Below the pieces are notes generated by a model. The model worked only from the letters and a program-made list of their open reading frames with translations, had not been told where the DNA came from and did no database searches. Below, piece by piece: positions 8,754 to 17,548 of a stretch of 57,427 nt of DNA. The position numbers and the translations under genes were made by a program. This stretch comes from an uncultured Alphaproteobacteria bacterium. GTDB taxonomy: Bacteria; Pseudomonadota; Alphaproteobacteria; Micavibrionales; Micavibrionaceae. Location of the stretch: positions 1-57,427 of the forward strand of contig CALDTV010000021.1 of assembly GCA_937923625.1 (NCBI GenBank), written 5' to 3'. The stretch's first letter is position 1. Every line of letters begins with the position of its first letter.

Positions 8754-9668
8754 ATGACACAAAAAACAATCAAAAACATCATATTTGATAATGATGGCGT
8801 CAATATTAATAGTGAGCACATTGCTGTAGGGGACGGTGTAAATTTTATCTATGAACTGCTTCGTGATCATGGTGGGAAAGAAGCAAAAAAAATAACTTAT
8901 CAAGATATCGCGACCAGAATTAAAGGACATTCATCGGATGTTGTCCTTAATGATATAATTAAAGAATTCAATATAGATGAAAATACCTTGCGCGCGGCTT
9001 ATGACGTGCCGCAGGGAGAAGAGGTCGTTGCTTATCTTGCCGAACAACATACATTGAGAGTGATTGACGCTTTTAAAAAAGGTGGATTACAGGTATTTGA
9101 TGGTTTTAATGAAACAATGGATATATTAGTTGAGAAGTATGGGGCTCAAAATATAGGCCTTTGTACAGCTAGTCGCGCAGACCGTATGGATGCGACAGAG
9201 TATGCCGTTGATCCAAAAACAAGCCATAACGCAAATTGGGCACATTATTTTCCAAAAGGAAATAGGCGCTTTAGCGGTCATAATCTTCCTAATAAATATA
9301 CCAGCTTTTTTGAAGCGAACCCAGACTGGAAACCTGAAGAAACAATCTGCGTTGAAGACAGTGACAGTTCTGTAAAAAAGGCGATAGCGGCTGGTGCCCA
9401 TTCTGTGGTTGGGTGTGCTTATTCTGATTTTCAAAAATTAGACGATAATGGAGATTTTGATACAAAAAAACAGGGTGAAGAAATAACCAAGTTATTAAAA
9501 GCGGGCGCCCCTATCGTTGTGACCGATTATCGCGATATTCCTTCTGCGATTAAGTGGATTGAAAATGGTATGGATATTGATAATAAGCCTGAATTTTCAA
9601 AAGAGGTTTTCATGCAATCCTCTATTCAGTCTAGTCCAGACGTATCGCCCAAATTAACGCCCGCGTGA
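8754..9668 (+). CDS. HAD-superfamily phosphatase
   Basis: A 304-residue haloacid-dehalogenase-type hydrolase. Motif I is DNDGV with the nucleophile Asp12 and acid Asp14, motif II contains the CTAS threonine, a Lys (LPNKY) serves as motif III, and motif IV is VEDSDSSV. The alpha-helical cap sits between motifs I and II, as in phosphoglycolate- or beta-phosphoglucomutase-like enzymes, but an extra segment of about 50 residues separates motifs II and III. It closes the kinase/dehydrogenase operon, so a sugar- or polyol-phosphate substrate is likely; this is inferred from context. Confidence 0.82.
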   Translation: MTQKTIKNIIFDNDGVNINSEHIAVGDGVNFIYELLRDHGGKEAKKITYQDIATRIKGHSSDVVLNDIIKEFNIDENTLRAAYDVPQGEEVVAYLAEQHTLRVIDAFKKGGLQVFDGFNETMDILVEKYGAQNIGLCTASRADRMDATEYAVDPKTSHNANWAHYFPKGNRRFSGHNLPNKYTSFFEANPDWKPEETICVEDSDSSVKKAIAAGAHSVVGCAYSDFQKLDDNGDFDTKKQGEEITKLLKAGAPIVVTDYRDIPSAIKWIENGMDIDNKPEFSKEVFMQSSIQSSPDVSPKLTPA

Positions 9669-9759
9669 CATCAGTAAATAATATTTCTATTAATTCTAGT
9701 AATTTTCGTATACTAATAAGATAAATATTGTAATATTTTTTTAAAAATACGTTTTACTG

Positions 9760-11886
9760 ATGCGTTCTAATTTAGCTTTAAATATTCTTCATATTGAAGA
9801 TAACCCCATTGATGCCCAACTTGTTGCTCGTTTAATCCAAGAGCAAAAAGACCCTTATTGCAGCTATAAAATTACCGTAGCCGCAACGATGGCAGAAGCT
9901 TTATTGAAATTAGTAAGCGGCAATCACTATAACGTTATATTACTTGATTTGAATTTACCCGATGGGCAAGGGATAGAAAATATTAATACGATCAAGGAAG
10001 TTAATTCCGATATTCCAATTATTGTTGTGACACAAAGTGAAGATGACGCTTTAACGCTGCAAGCTCTTAACGAAGGAGCACAAGAATATATCTCAAAGGA
10101 TAAAAATACGGGATATATTATGCAGCGCGTTATCCAGTCCTCTATTCTGCGGCAAAAAGCACGCAATGAGTTATCGCGCCGCGCCTATAGTGATGATTTA
10201 ACAGATCTTCCCAATCGAGCGTTCTTTGAAGAAGCGGTACAAAAAATGTTGTTTCAAGCAAAGCGTGTTAATCGTAAAGAAGCACTGATGTTCATTGATC
10301 TTAATAAATTTAAGATTATTAACGATAGCTATGGGCACGATGCGGGGAATATTGTTTTAAAAGAAGTGGCGGAACGCTTAAAGAAAACTTTACGTATAAG
10401 TGACTTGATTGCGCGTTATGCTGGCGATGAATTTGTTATTTATATAGATGGCGGTAAACAACCAATAACAAATTTATCTTGTAAATATATCGCGGAAAAA
10501 ATTGTTAGAGAAGTTGAAAAGCCGATTAAGATTTCTGACAGCGTGACAGTTGATGTTAGTTTAAGCATTGGTGTCGCAATCTTCCCTGATGCTGGGGAAA
10601 CCCTAGATATCATGCTTAAAGAAGCCGATAAGGCAATGTATAAAGCGAAAAATGATGATAATGTGAAATATACAATTATTGGTGCGGTTGCAGATAAAAA
10701 AGAAAGTTCTATCGCTAAAATTATTCCAGAGCCTAGCAACAAAAATACACCAGATAGTGCCATTTTAATTATTGATGACAACAAAGCCGACCGTGTTAGA
10801 AATAAAAAGTTATTAAGTGCAGGAAAGAAACAATATCTAGTTTTAGAAGCTGAATCGCTCGCTGAAGCATTTCAAGTGCTTGAATATCAGATGCCTGATT
10901 GCATTTTAATTGATTATTATTTAACGGACGGAACGGCTCTAGAATTTTTAAAAAAATATCAAAAAACCAATACAGACTTGAAATCTGCAATTATTGTGAT
11001 TACGGGTCAAAGCGATCAAAAAATTGCGATAGAAATTATAAAGTCAGGGGCAAAAGATTACATTTCAAAACAAGATATTGACTCAAATAGCTTAAATAAT
11101 CTTGTCGAAAGCGCTATGAAAAAGCAGCGTTTAGAAGATGATTTTAAAGCTTATCAATATGAGCTTGAGAGATCCAATGATGAGTTATCTGAATTTGCCC
11201 ATGCTGTGGCACATGATTTAAAATCACCTATGCGTAAGATATCAACATTTTGTGACATGTTAGGGGGGCAAGCGTCTCATATGACTCAAAATCAGGTGAA
11301 TGGATATATTGAGCGTATGGCCGTTAGTTCATCACGCATGCAAAACCTTATTGATGATCTTTTATCTTATTCTCAAGTGACGCATGACGCTGAACAAAAA
11401 AAGACTATTTCTTTAAATTACCTTCTGTCAGAAGTCGTCAGTGGCATGGATCTATGGCTTAAAGAGAATAATGCCGAAATAATTGTTAAAGATTTACCGC
11501 AATGGCCTGTGTATTCAGTTAAAATACAACAGCTTTTTACAAATTTAATAACAAACGCTGTTAAATATCGCGCCGCGAATCGTAAGGTTGTTGTGACCAT
11601 TAGCGGCTCTATTGTTGAAGATAACTGTATTTTAGAAGTTGCGGATAATGGTATTGGTGTGCCGCCTGATCAATTTGAAAAGATTTTCATGCCTTTTCAA
11701 CGGCTTCACGCTGCGGATGATATAGAAGGAACGGGATTAGGTTTATCCATTTGTCAGAAAATAGTTGAAAAACATGCCGGATCAATTTCGATTCAATCTA
11801 AGGAAGGCGAAGGTTCTGTTTTCACTCTTTCTTTAGGGCGCCAAAGCGAAGATTTTAAAAATCATGATCAATGTCGGGCAAATTAA
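9760..11886 (+). CDS. Hybrid REC-GGDEF-REC-histidine kinase
   Basis: The 708-residue domain order is receiver (phosphoacceptor Asp63), GGDEF diguanylate cyclase (active-site AGDEF at 221-225, preceded by an RxxD inhibitory site Arg212-Asp215), second receiver (Asp385), then HisKA with His485 in AHDLKSP and a HATPase with VADNGIGVP and GTGLGLSI. It has no membrane segment or PAS sensor, so it should be soluble and driven by phosphotransfer. It could couple c-di-GMP synthesis to a kinase that phosphorylates the neighbouring single-domain receivers. The active-site Ala at the first Gly of GGDEF is tolerated in active cyclases. No clear ribosome binding site is seen before the ATG. Confidence 0.9.
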   Translation: MRSNLALNILHIEDNPIDAQLVARLIQEQKDPYCSYKITVAATMAEALLKLVSGNHYNVILLDLNLPDGQGIENINTIKEVNSDIPIIVVTQSEDDALTLQALNEGAQEYISKDKNTGYIMQRVIQSSILRQKARNELSRRAYSDDLTDLPNRAFFEEAVQKMLFQAKRVNRKEALMFIDLNKFKIINDSYGHDAGNIVLKEVAERLKKTLRISDLIARYAGDEFVIYIDGGKQPITNLSCKYIAEKIVREVEKPIKISDSVTVDVSLSIGVAIFPDAGETLDIMLKEADKAMYKAKNDDNVKYTIIGAVADKKESSIAKIIPEPSNKNTPDSAILIIDDNKADRVRNKKLLSAGKKQYLVLEAESLAEAFQVLEYQMPDCILIDYYLTDGTALEFLKKYQKTNTDLKSAIIVITGQSDQKIAIEIIKSGAKDYISKQDIDSNSLNNLVESAMKKQRLEDDFKAYQYELERSNDELSEFAHAVAHDLKSPMRKISTFCDMLGGQASHMTQNQVNGYIERMAVSSSRMQNLIDDLLSYSQVTHDAEQKKTISLNYLLSEVVSGMDLWLKENNAEIIVKDLPQWPVYSVKIQQLFTNLITNAVKYRAANRKVVVTISGSIVEDNCILEVADNGIGVPPDQFEKIFMPFQRLHAADDIEGTGLGLSICQKIVEKHAGSISIQSKEGEGSVFTLSLGRQSEDFKNHDQCRAN

Positions 11887-12116
11887 TTTATTGACTAACT
11901 TGAGCGCATAATACTCATTTGAGCTTTAAGGCTTGATTACTTATGTATTCTGATATGACTTTTAATAACATTATCAAAGCTACTGATGGAAATTATTAGG
12001 CAAGGTGGATATAAGTAACTATGTTGGTTGAACTTTTTACTGCTATATAAGTCTTAAAAACCAAAATCTGTTATTTGATACAGAAAAATTATAATTTTGG
12101 TTAAACAAAAAATAAT

Positions 12117-12548
12117 ATGAAAAAAATTAACCGCACTATTTTGATTATTGATGATAATCCAGACGATTTAGAATTTTATAAAACGATCCTTAGTAAAAAT
12201 TCTAAGCTCTATGAATATGAAACTTTAACAGCAGAAAATTTAGAGGATGGTCTTGAGTTTGTTCGTAACAATGTAATTGATTGTTGCTTTGTTGATTATA
12301 ATTTGCCCGAAATAAATGGGTTAGAAATTTCTCAGGAAATCAAAAAAGAAAATAATTCTGTTTCTTTGCCTATTGTTCTTCTCACGGGTGAGCCGCACCA
12401 ATCTATACAAGCTGAAGCCGCACGTCAGGGGCTGTTAGATTATGTGATTAAAGATTCTGTTAGAAGTTTAAAGCAGTTCGAAAAAGTTATAGAAAAAGTG
12501 ATGTGCTGGTCTGAAAAACTTCAAAAGAAAGAAGATACGAATGACTAG
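12117..12548 (+). CDS. Single-domain response regulator
   Basis: A 143-residue stand-alone receiver domain. The acidic pocket is IIDDNPDD near the N-terminus, the phosphoacceptor is Asp60 in FVDYNLPEI, the Thr of LLTGE and the Lys of VIKDS complete the active site. There is no output domain. It resembles the Rcp1-type receivers that partner phytochrome-like kinases. Its last codons overlap the start of the next gene by 8 bases, which implies translational coupling with that kinase. Confidence 0.9.
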   Translation: MKKINRTILIIDDNPDDLEFYKTILSKNSKLYEYETLTAENLEDGLEFVRNNVIDCCFVDYNLPEINGLEISQEIKKENNSVSLPIVLLTGEPHQSIQAEAARQGLLDYVIKDSVRSLKQFEKVIEKVMCWSEKLQKKEDTND

Positions 12549-15500
12549 CCAAAAGAAAAAATCTTCTAAAAAAACATCGTCGAAAGCGATAAAAAAGCCA
12601 AGTAAAAAAGCGGCAAAAAAAACGTCAAAAGCGCCGGCTAAAAAGGCTGTAAAAAAATCTGTCAAGAAAGTGACGAATAAAAATTCGAAGAAGAGCGCTA
12701 AAAAATTGGTTGCTAAATCTTCCAAGACGGCTCTAAAAACCAAGTCCAAAAATATCATGGCGATGAAGGGTGATTTGCTTTGGGTTGCAATAGGCGCTTC
12801 AGCAGGCGGCCTTGAGGCGTTAAAGAGTTTTATAACAAAATTGCCCCAAAAAGCTGAGCGAGACATTACTTATATTGTCGCACAGCATCTTTCTCCCACG
12901 CATAAAAGTATGTTGGTTGAGCTCTTGGCGCGTGAGACTAGCTTAAAAGTTGAATCGGTAAAGCATAAGAAGAAACCTAAACCCAACGTTATTTATATCA
13001 CTCCTCCTGACAAGGATGTGTATGTCGAAAATAGCTATATGATGTTGAGTAATCCTATGTCAGAATTTAGTCCTAAGCCCTCGATTGATCTTTTTTTATC
13101 AAGCTTGGCGGAAGATCAAAAAGAAAAATCAATTGCGATTATTCTTTCTGGCACCAGCTCTGATGGTTCGCATGGTGTGCGGGCTATTCGTGCGGCGGGT
13201 GGTGTGACTATCTCTCAGGATATTGATTCAGCAAAATTTGATGGGATGCCCGGCAATGCTATTGATACAGGCTGTATTGATTTTATTATGCCACCAGAAA
13301 AAATGGTCGAGCAACTTTTTAGTCTTGCCTCCGTCCCGCGTAATACTGAAATCTCACAAAACGATATTGTCCGAACAGATATTCAAGAGCTTTTATATCT
13401 ATTAAAAGAGCGCAAAGGTATTGATTTTAAAGATTATAAAACTGGAACTTTATATCGGCGTATTGACCGCCGCATGACGGCATGTTCAACAGCAGACTTA
13501 GAAGAATATTTATCCTACGTCAAAGAAAATCCAAAAGAATTAGATGAGCTATATGATGATATTTTAATATGTGTCACAAGTTTTTTTCGTGATCCAACGG
13601 CTTACGAAGATTTAAACGATATTATTAAAAAAATATTAAGTGGCAAAAAACCTGGCGACACTATCCGTATATGGGTTCCAGGCTGTGCCACAGGCGAAGA
13701 AGCTTATTCTCTTATAATTGCTTTTGCTGAAATGCTCGGTGGTTTATCGGCGTTGTCAAATTATAATGTGCAAGTTTTTGCATCTGATATCGGGGATAAT
13801 ATTATTGCGCGCGCTCGGCGCGGGTTATACTCTGAGACAACGTTAAAGAATTTAAGCCCTAAAATTCGACAGAAATATTTTTCTTTTAAAGATAATGGCT
13901 ATGAAATATCGAAAATTGTCCGTGATCTTGTTGTGTTTTCAAAACATAATGTATTCGAAGATCCACCTTTTTTGCGTTTGGATTTAATTACATGCCGTAA
14001 TCTTCTGATTTATTTTAATGCAAAATTACAAGAAAAGGTTTTTGGTCTTTTCCATTATGCACTCCACACCAACGGATATTTGTTTTTAGGCAAATCAGAG
14101 AGTTTAGGGAATGCGAAAAACTTATTTCAAACAATTCATAGCCAATCTAAAATTTATAAGAAAAATTATATCGCGAACACGAAAGAAGAATATGGCTTTA
14201 AGCCTACCTACTCTCCAGTAAGAAGAATTGAAGATAAAGCGATCACAGAGCAAGCATCAGGTAAAACGGTTCATGATTTACCCGATGCCTTTGTTGAGGC
14301 GTTGTCCCCTGACAGTATTTTAATTAATGAAGATATGGAGATTATTCGTATATATGGTGATGTTCATTCATATATGCAGCTCTCTGCGGGGTCTGTGAGT
14401 ACGAATCTCATGTCTCTTGCGCGAAAAGAATTCCGTCAAGAGCTTCGGGCGTTGATTTATAAATCGCTTCGTGAGGGTAATGCTGAAAATATTTTGCCCA
14501 AGAAATTAAAATTAGGTCAAGAAAATCATTACATTGATATAATCATTAGGCCGCTTAACATCAAAAATGTTCCTGATGTTTGCCTGCTCGTTTCATTTGA
14601 AAAAAGAAAAATGCAGCCCACGGCTTCTTCTTCGGCTCAAAAAAGAAATGCGAAGAAAAATGTTCCAGTTATTGCGGAGTTGGAACAAGAATTAGCGTCA
14701 ACGCGGGAGCATCTTCAAACTGTTGTGGAAGAGTTAGAAACGTCAAATGAAGAGCTTCAATCAACCAATGAAGAATTACAGTCATCGAATGAGGAATTAC
14801 AATCTTCAAACGAAGAACTTGAAACTGCGAATGAGGAGCTTCAATCAACCAATGAAGAATTATTGACTGTTAATGATGAGCTTCAAATTAAAACAAATGA
14901 ATTAACTGTTTCAAATGAAGATTTGATAAACATTAAAGATAGTTTTGATTTCCCATTAGTTGTTGTGACAAAAGAGCTTCAGGTTAAACTTTATAATCAC
15001 GCCGCTTCAGAAATTTTCTTGATTACGCAAGATGATACACCAAAAGCGATCACTAGTTTTGGTAAGCGCATCGAAATTCCGGGGTTAGGGAAGAATATTT
15101 TGGATGTCATCGAAAAAGAAAAACCTTTTTCACGGCAACTAGATGATGATGATAAATGTTATTTCGAGCGCATACTGCCATACCGAGTTGAGAGCGGTCG
15201 GGTTGAGGGCGCAATTTTAACATATGTTGATAATACGAAAGTCCGTGAAATACAGAATAAATTAATTGATAGCGAAAAACGTTATCAAATGGCTGTTGAT
15301 GGTTCGAGCGTCGGAATCTGGGATTGGGATATTGAAAAAGATCAATTTTATTGTTCGCCTAAATTGCACGATCTGTTGCAAATTCCTGACGATGGGGAAG
15401 TTTACAATATAGACTTTTTATTCTCCCGTATGCATCCCGATGATCAAGATGATATTCGATCCATCTTAGATGCGCATTTACAAAAAGGCTTTGAGTTTGA

Positions 15501-16368
15501 TGTTGAGTGTCGATTGCGTAAGGGAGTAGAGCCAAAAAATAAACGCATTGCGACCAATACTGTTAACCAGTCTGAATATATTTGGGCACATATGCGTGGC
15601 GAAGCTGTCTGGGATAGTAACAATAATGCGATAAGAATGGCAGGCTCACTCAATGATGAAACACGACGTCGCGAAATGGTGGACCATATGCGTGATTCAA
15701 ACGAGGCACTAGCAAGATTCGCTTATGTTTGTTCTCATGATTTGAAAGAGCCTGCGAGAATTGCACAAAATTTTTCAAATCTTCTTGCTAAGAGTTGTAA
15801 GGATATTTTGAGTGAAGAGCATCTTGAGTATTTAACCCATATTCAAGATAATACTGAACGCATGGGGAAAATGATCAAAGACATGCTGACATATTCCCAG
15901 ATAGAAAATAAGAATATCGTGCTAGAAAAAGTTGATTGCAACGATGAAATAGAAAAAGTTATAAAAATGCTTCAACTTGTGATTGATGAAAAGAAAGCTC
16001 AAGTGACCTATAGTGACCTACCCACATTAAAAGTTGATCGCACACAAATATTTCAACTGTTTCAAAACTTAGTGAGTAATGCATTAAAGTTCTGTGATGT
16101 TAAAACACCAAAAGTGCATGTTGATGTTTTGGAGTATAAAGACTTATGGCATTTTACCGTCAAAGACAATGGTATTGGGATTGACAAAAAATATGCGCAA
16201 CAGATTTTTGACGTTTTTAAACGTTTGAATAAGTCAGAAGAATATGAAGGGACTGGCATTGGTTTAAGTATATGTCAGAAAATTGTAACACGACATGGTG
16301 GTAAAATATGGGTTGATTCAATGCCGAATAAAGGATCTGTTTTCCATTTTACTATTCCTAAAAAATAG
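12541..16368 (+). CDS. CheB-CheR-PAS-histidine kinase fusion with histone-H1-like tail
   Basis: A 1275-residue protein. Residues 1-71 are a Lys/Ala/Ser-rich tail like histone H1 or AlgP. The CheB methylesterase domain follows, with the triad Ser87 (GASAGG), His116 (AQHL) and Asp208 (SSDGSHG), then CheR methyltransferase (TLYRRIDRRM; SAM loop PGCATGEEAYS). A heptad coiled coil of repeated NEELQ units spans about 730-785. One or two PAS domains come next, then HisKA with His1066 in SHDLKEP and a HATPase with VKDNGIGI and GTGIGLSI. No CheB-type receiver is seen. No che operon is nearby, so it probably serves the local receiver genes rather than flagellar chemotaxis. Confidence 0.92.
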   Translation: MTSQKKKSSKKTSSKAIKKPSKKAAKKTSKAPAKKAVKKSVKKVTNKNSKKSAKKLVAKSSKTALKTKSKNIMAMKGDLLWVAIGASAGGLEALKSFITKLPQKAERDITYIVAQHLSPTHKSMLVELLARETSLKVESVKHKKKPKPNVIYITPPDKDVYVENSYMMLSNPMSEFSPKPSIDLFLSSLAEDQKEKSIAIILSGTSSDGSHGVRAIRAAGGVTISQDIDSAKFDGMPGNAIDTGCIDFIMPPEKMVEQLFSLASVPRNTEISQNDIVRTDIQELLYLLKERKGIDFKDYKTGTLYRRIDRRMTACSTADLEEYLSYVKENPKELDELYDDILICVTSFFRDPTAYEDLNDIIKKILSGKKPGDTIRIWVPGCATGEEAYSLIIAFAEMLGGLSALSNYNVQVFASDIGDNIIARARRGLYSETTLKNLSPKIRQKYFSFKDNGYEISKIVRDLVVFSKHNVFEDPPFLRLDLITCRNLLIYFNAKLQEKVFGLFHYALHTNGYLFLGKSESLGNAKNLFQTIHSQSKIYKKNYIANTKEEYGFKPTYSPVRRIEDKAITEQASGKTVHDLPDAFVEALSPDSILINEDMEIIRIYGDVHSYMQLSAGSVSTNLMSLARKEFRQELRALIYKSLREGNAENILPKKLKLGQENHYIDIIIRPLNIKNVPDVCLLVSFEKRKMQPTASSSAQKRNAKKNVPVIAELEQELASTREHLQTVVEELETSNEELQSTNEELQSSNEELQSSNEELETANEELQSTNEELLTVNDELQIKTNELTVSNEDLINIKDSFDFPLVVVTKELQVKLYNHAASEIFLITQDDTPKAITSFGKRIEIPGLGKNILDVIEKEKPFSRQLDDDDKCYFERILPYRVESGRVEGAILTYVDNTKVREIQNKLIDSEKRYQMAVDGSSVGIWDWDIEKDQFYCSPKLHDLLQIPDDGEVYNIDFLFSRMHPDDQDDIRSILDAHLQKGFEFDVECRLRKGVEPKNKRIATNTVNQSEYIWAHMRGEAVWDSNNNAIRMAGSLNDETRRREMVDHMRDSNEALARFAYVCSHDLKEPARIAQNFSNLLAKSCKDILSEEHLEYLTHIQDNTERMGKMIKDMLTYSQIENKNIVLEKVDCNDEIEKVIKMLQLVIDEKKAQVTYSDLPTLKVDRTQIFQLFQNLVSNALKFCDVKTPKVHVDVLEYKDLWHFTVKDNGIGIDKKYAQQIFDVFKRLNKSEEYEGTGIGLSICQKIVTRHGGKIWVDSMPNKGSVFHFTIPKK

Positions 16369-16383
16369 AGAGTTTATTTTGTT

Positions 16384-16815
16384 ATGAAAATTATGAATAA
16401 AGAATTAGCAACTATTTTGCTGGTAGAAGATTCTTTGGCCGATATTGCCCTTACGAAGGCACTTATAAAAGTCGAGAATATTTTTTTGGATCTGGTTGTC
16501 GCAAGAGACAGCACAGAGGCATACAAAATACTTAATGATAAAACCTGTCAAATTGATCTTGTAATATTAGACTTTAATTTGCCTAAAGTGAGTGGTCTAG
16601 AAGTTCTTCTAAACATTAAGGAAAAATTTACTATACCTGTTTTAATGTTTAGCGGGTCAGATGCGCCGCCGGATAAAGAAAAAGCGAAAGAGCTTGGCGC
16701 CACGGATTACATGGTGAAGCCTTTTGATGTAAGTGATTTTAAAGGAGCTATTGAAAAAATTGAAACTTTAGAATTAGTTGGAGAAGAAAAATCGTTCTAC
16801 TTATATACAAAATAA
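16384..16815 (+). CDS. Single-domain response regulator
   Basis: A 143-residue receiver with LLVEDS at the acidic pocket, phosphoacceptor Asp63 in ILDFNLPKV, a Ser in MFSGSD and Lys in MVKPFD. It has no output domain. It starts 15 bases after the CheB-CheR kinase and is followed 35 bases later by another kinase, so it may be the shared phosphoryl carrier between the two. Confidence 0.9.
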   Translation: MKIMNKELATILLVEDSLADIALTKALIKVENIFLDLVVARDSTEAYKILNDKTCQIDLVILDFNLPKVSGLEVLLNIKEKFTIPVLMFSGSDAPPDKEKAKELGATDYMVKPFDVSDFKGAIEKIETLELVGEEKSFYLYTK

Positions 16816-16850
16816 CAAAAGTTAAAAATTCATCTTAAGAGGATCAGAAA

Positions 16851-17546
16851 ATTAAAATTCAAAATACAATTCAAGAATGTAAAGATTTCATCAATATCGT
16901 CTCTCATGACTTGAACGCCCCCGTGCGTCATATTGATTTTTTCTTTCAAGATCTTTTAAAATCATTGCCGGAAGATGTAAAAGAAAATGAAGGGCAGACA
17001 ATTGATATTATTTTGCGGGCTGTAGATATATTGCAAAAAAAACAAAGCGCTTTGGCTTTTTTGTTAAAGGTCAGCGCTCCTCGTGAAAGCCAGTCAAAAA
17101 TAAAAATTGAAAAAGTGATTGAGGGCGCTATGCAACAAAATGCGTTACTTATTGAAAAATATAATCCGACGATAGAATTGATCGATATTCCCGATGTAGA
17201 TATTTTTTCTGATGAATATCAAATTGTTATTACTCATTTAATTTCTAATGCCATTATTTATCATGACAATGGGACGGATGAGCGAAAAATTACAATTTCT
17301 GTCGCGCAAAAAAATGATCACTTATTATTTTCTATTAAAGATAATGGCTTAGGCGTAGAAGAAAAGTATCATGACGATGTATTTAATGCTTTTCGCCGTT
17401 TACACGGTGAAAATTTATATGAAGATGGGGTCGGTATGGGCTTAACGATTGGCAAATCTATAGCGCAGAAATATGGCGGCGATATTAGTATTAAAAGTAT
17501 TGAGGGCGAAGGATCGGAATTTATATTATTAATTCCTAACGCCTGA
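16851..17546 (+). CDS. Short histidine kinase, apparent ATT start
   Basis: A soluble HisKA-HATPase kinase with no sensor domain, about 231 residues. The H-box is IVSHDLNAPVRH, the N-box HLISNAIIYH, then IKDNGLGV and GVGMGLTI. The frame opens after a stop at 16836-16838 and contains no ATG or GTG before the H-box. AAGAGG at 16837-16842 lies 8 bases before an ATT at 16851, the start I chose. The only conventional alternative, TTG at 16911, would delete the phosphoacceptor His (residue 19 from the ATT start) and lacks a ribosome binding site. It may work with the receiver just upstream. It ends 2 bases before the convergent beta-barrel gene. Confidence 0.75.
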   Translation: MKIQNTIQECKDFINIVSHDLNAPVRHIDFFFQDLLKSLPEDVKENEGQTIDIILRAVDILQKKQSALAFLLKVSAPRESQSKIKIEKVIEGAMQQNALLIEKYNPTIELIDIPDVDIFSDEYQIVITHLISNAIIYHDNGTDERKITISVAQKNDHLLFSIKDNGLGVEEKYHDDVFNAFRRLHGENLYEDGVGMGLTIGKSIAQKYGGDISIKSIEGEGSEFILLIPNA

Positions 17547-17548
17547 TT

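Noticed and set aside
12541-16368. CheB-CheR protein as part of a chemotaxis operon
   Set aside because: No cheA, cheW, cheY-type operon or receptor gene is in the window; the fused kinase and neighbours suggest another pathway.
16911-17546. Histidine kinase starting at TTG 16911
   Set aside because: It would remove the phosphoacceptor His and has no ribosome binding site; the ATT at 16851 fits better.
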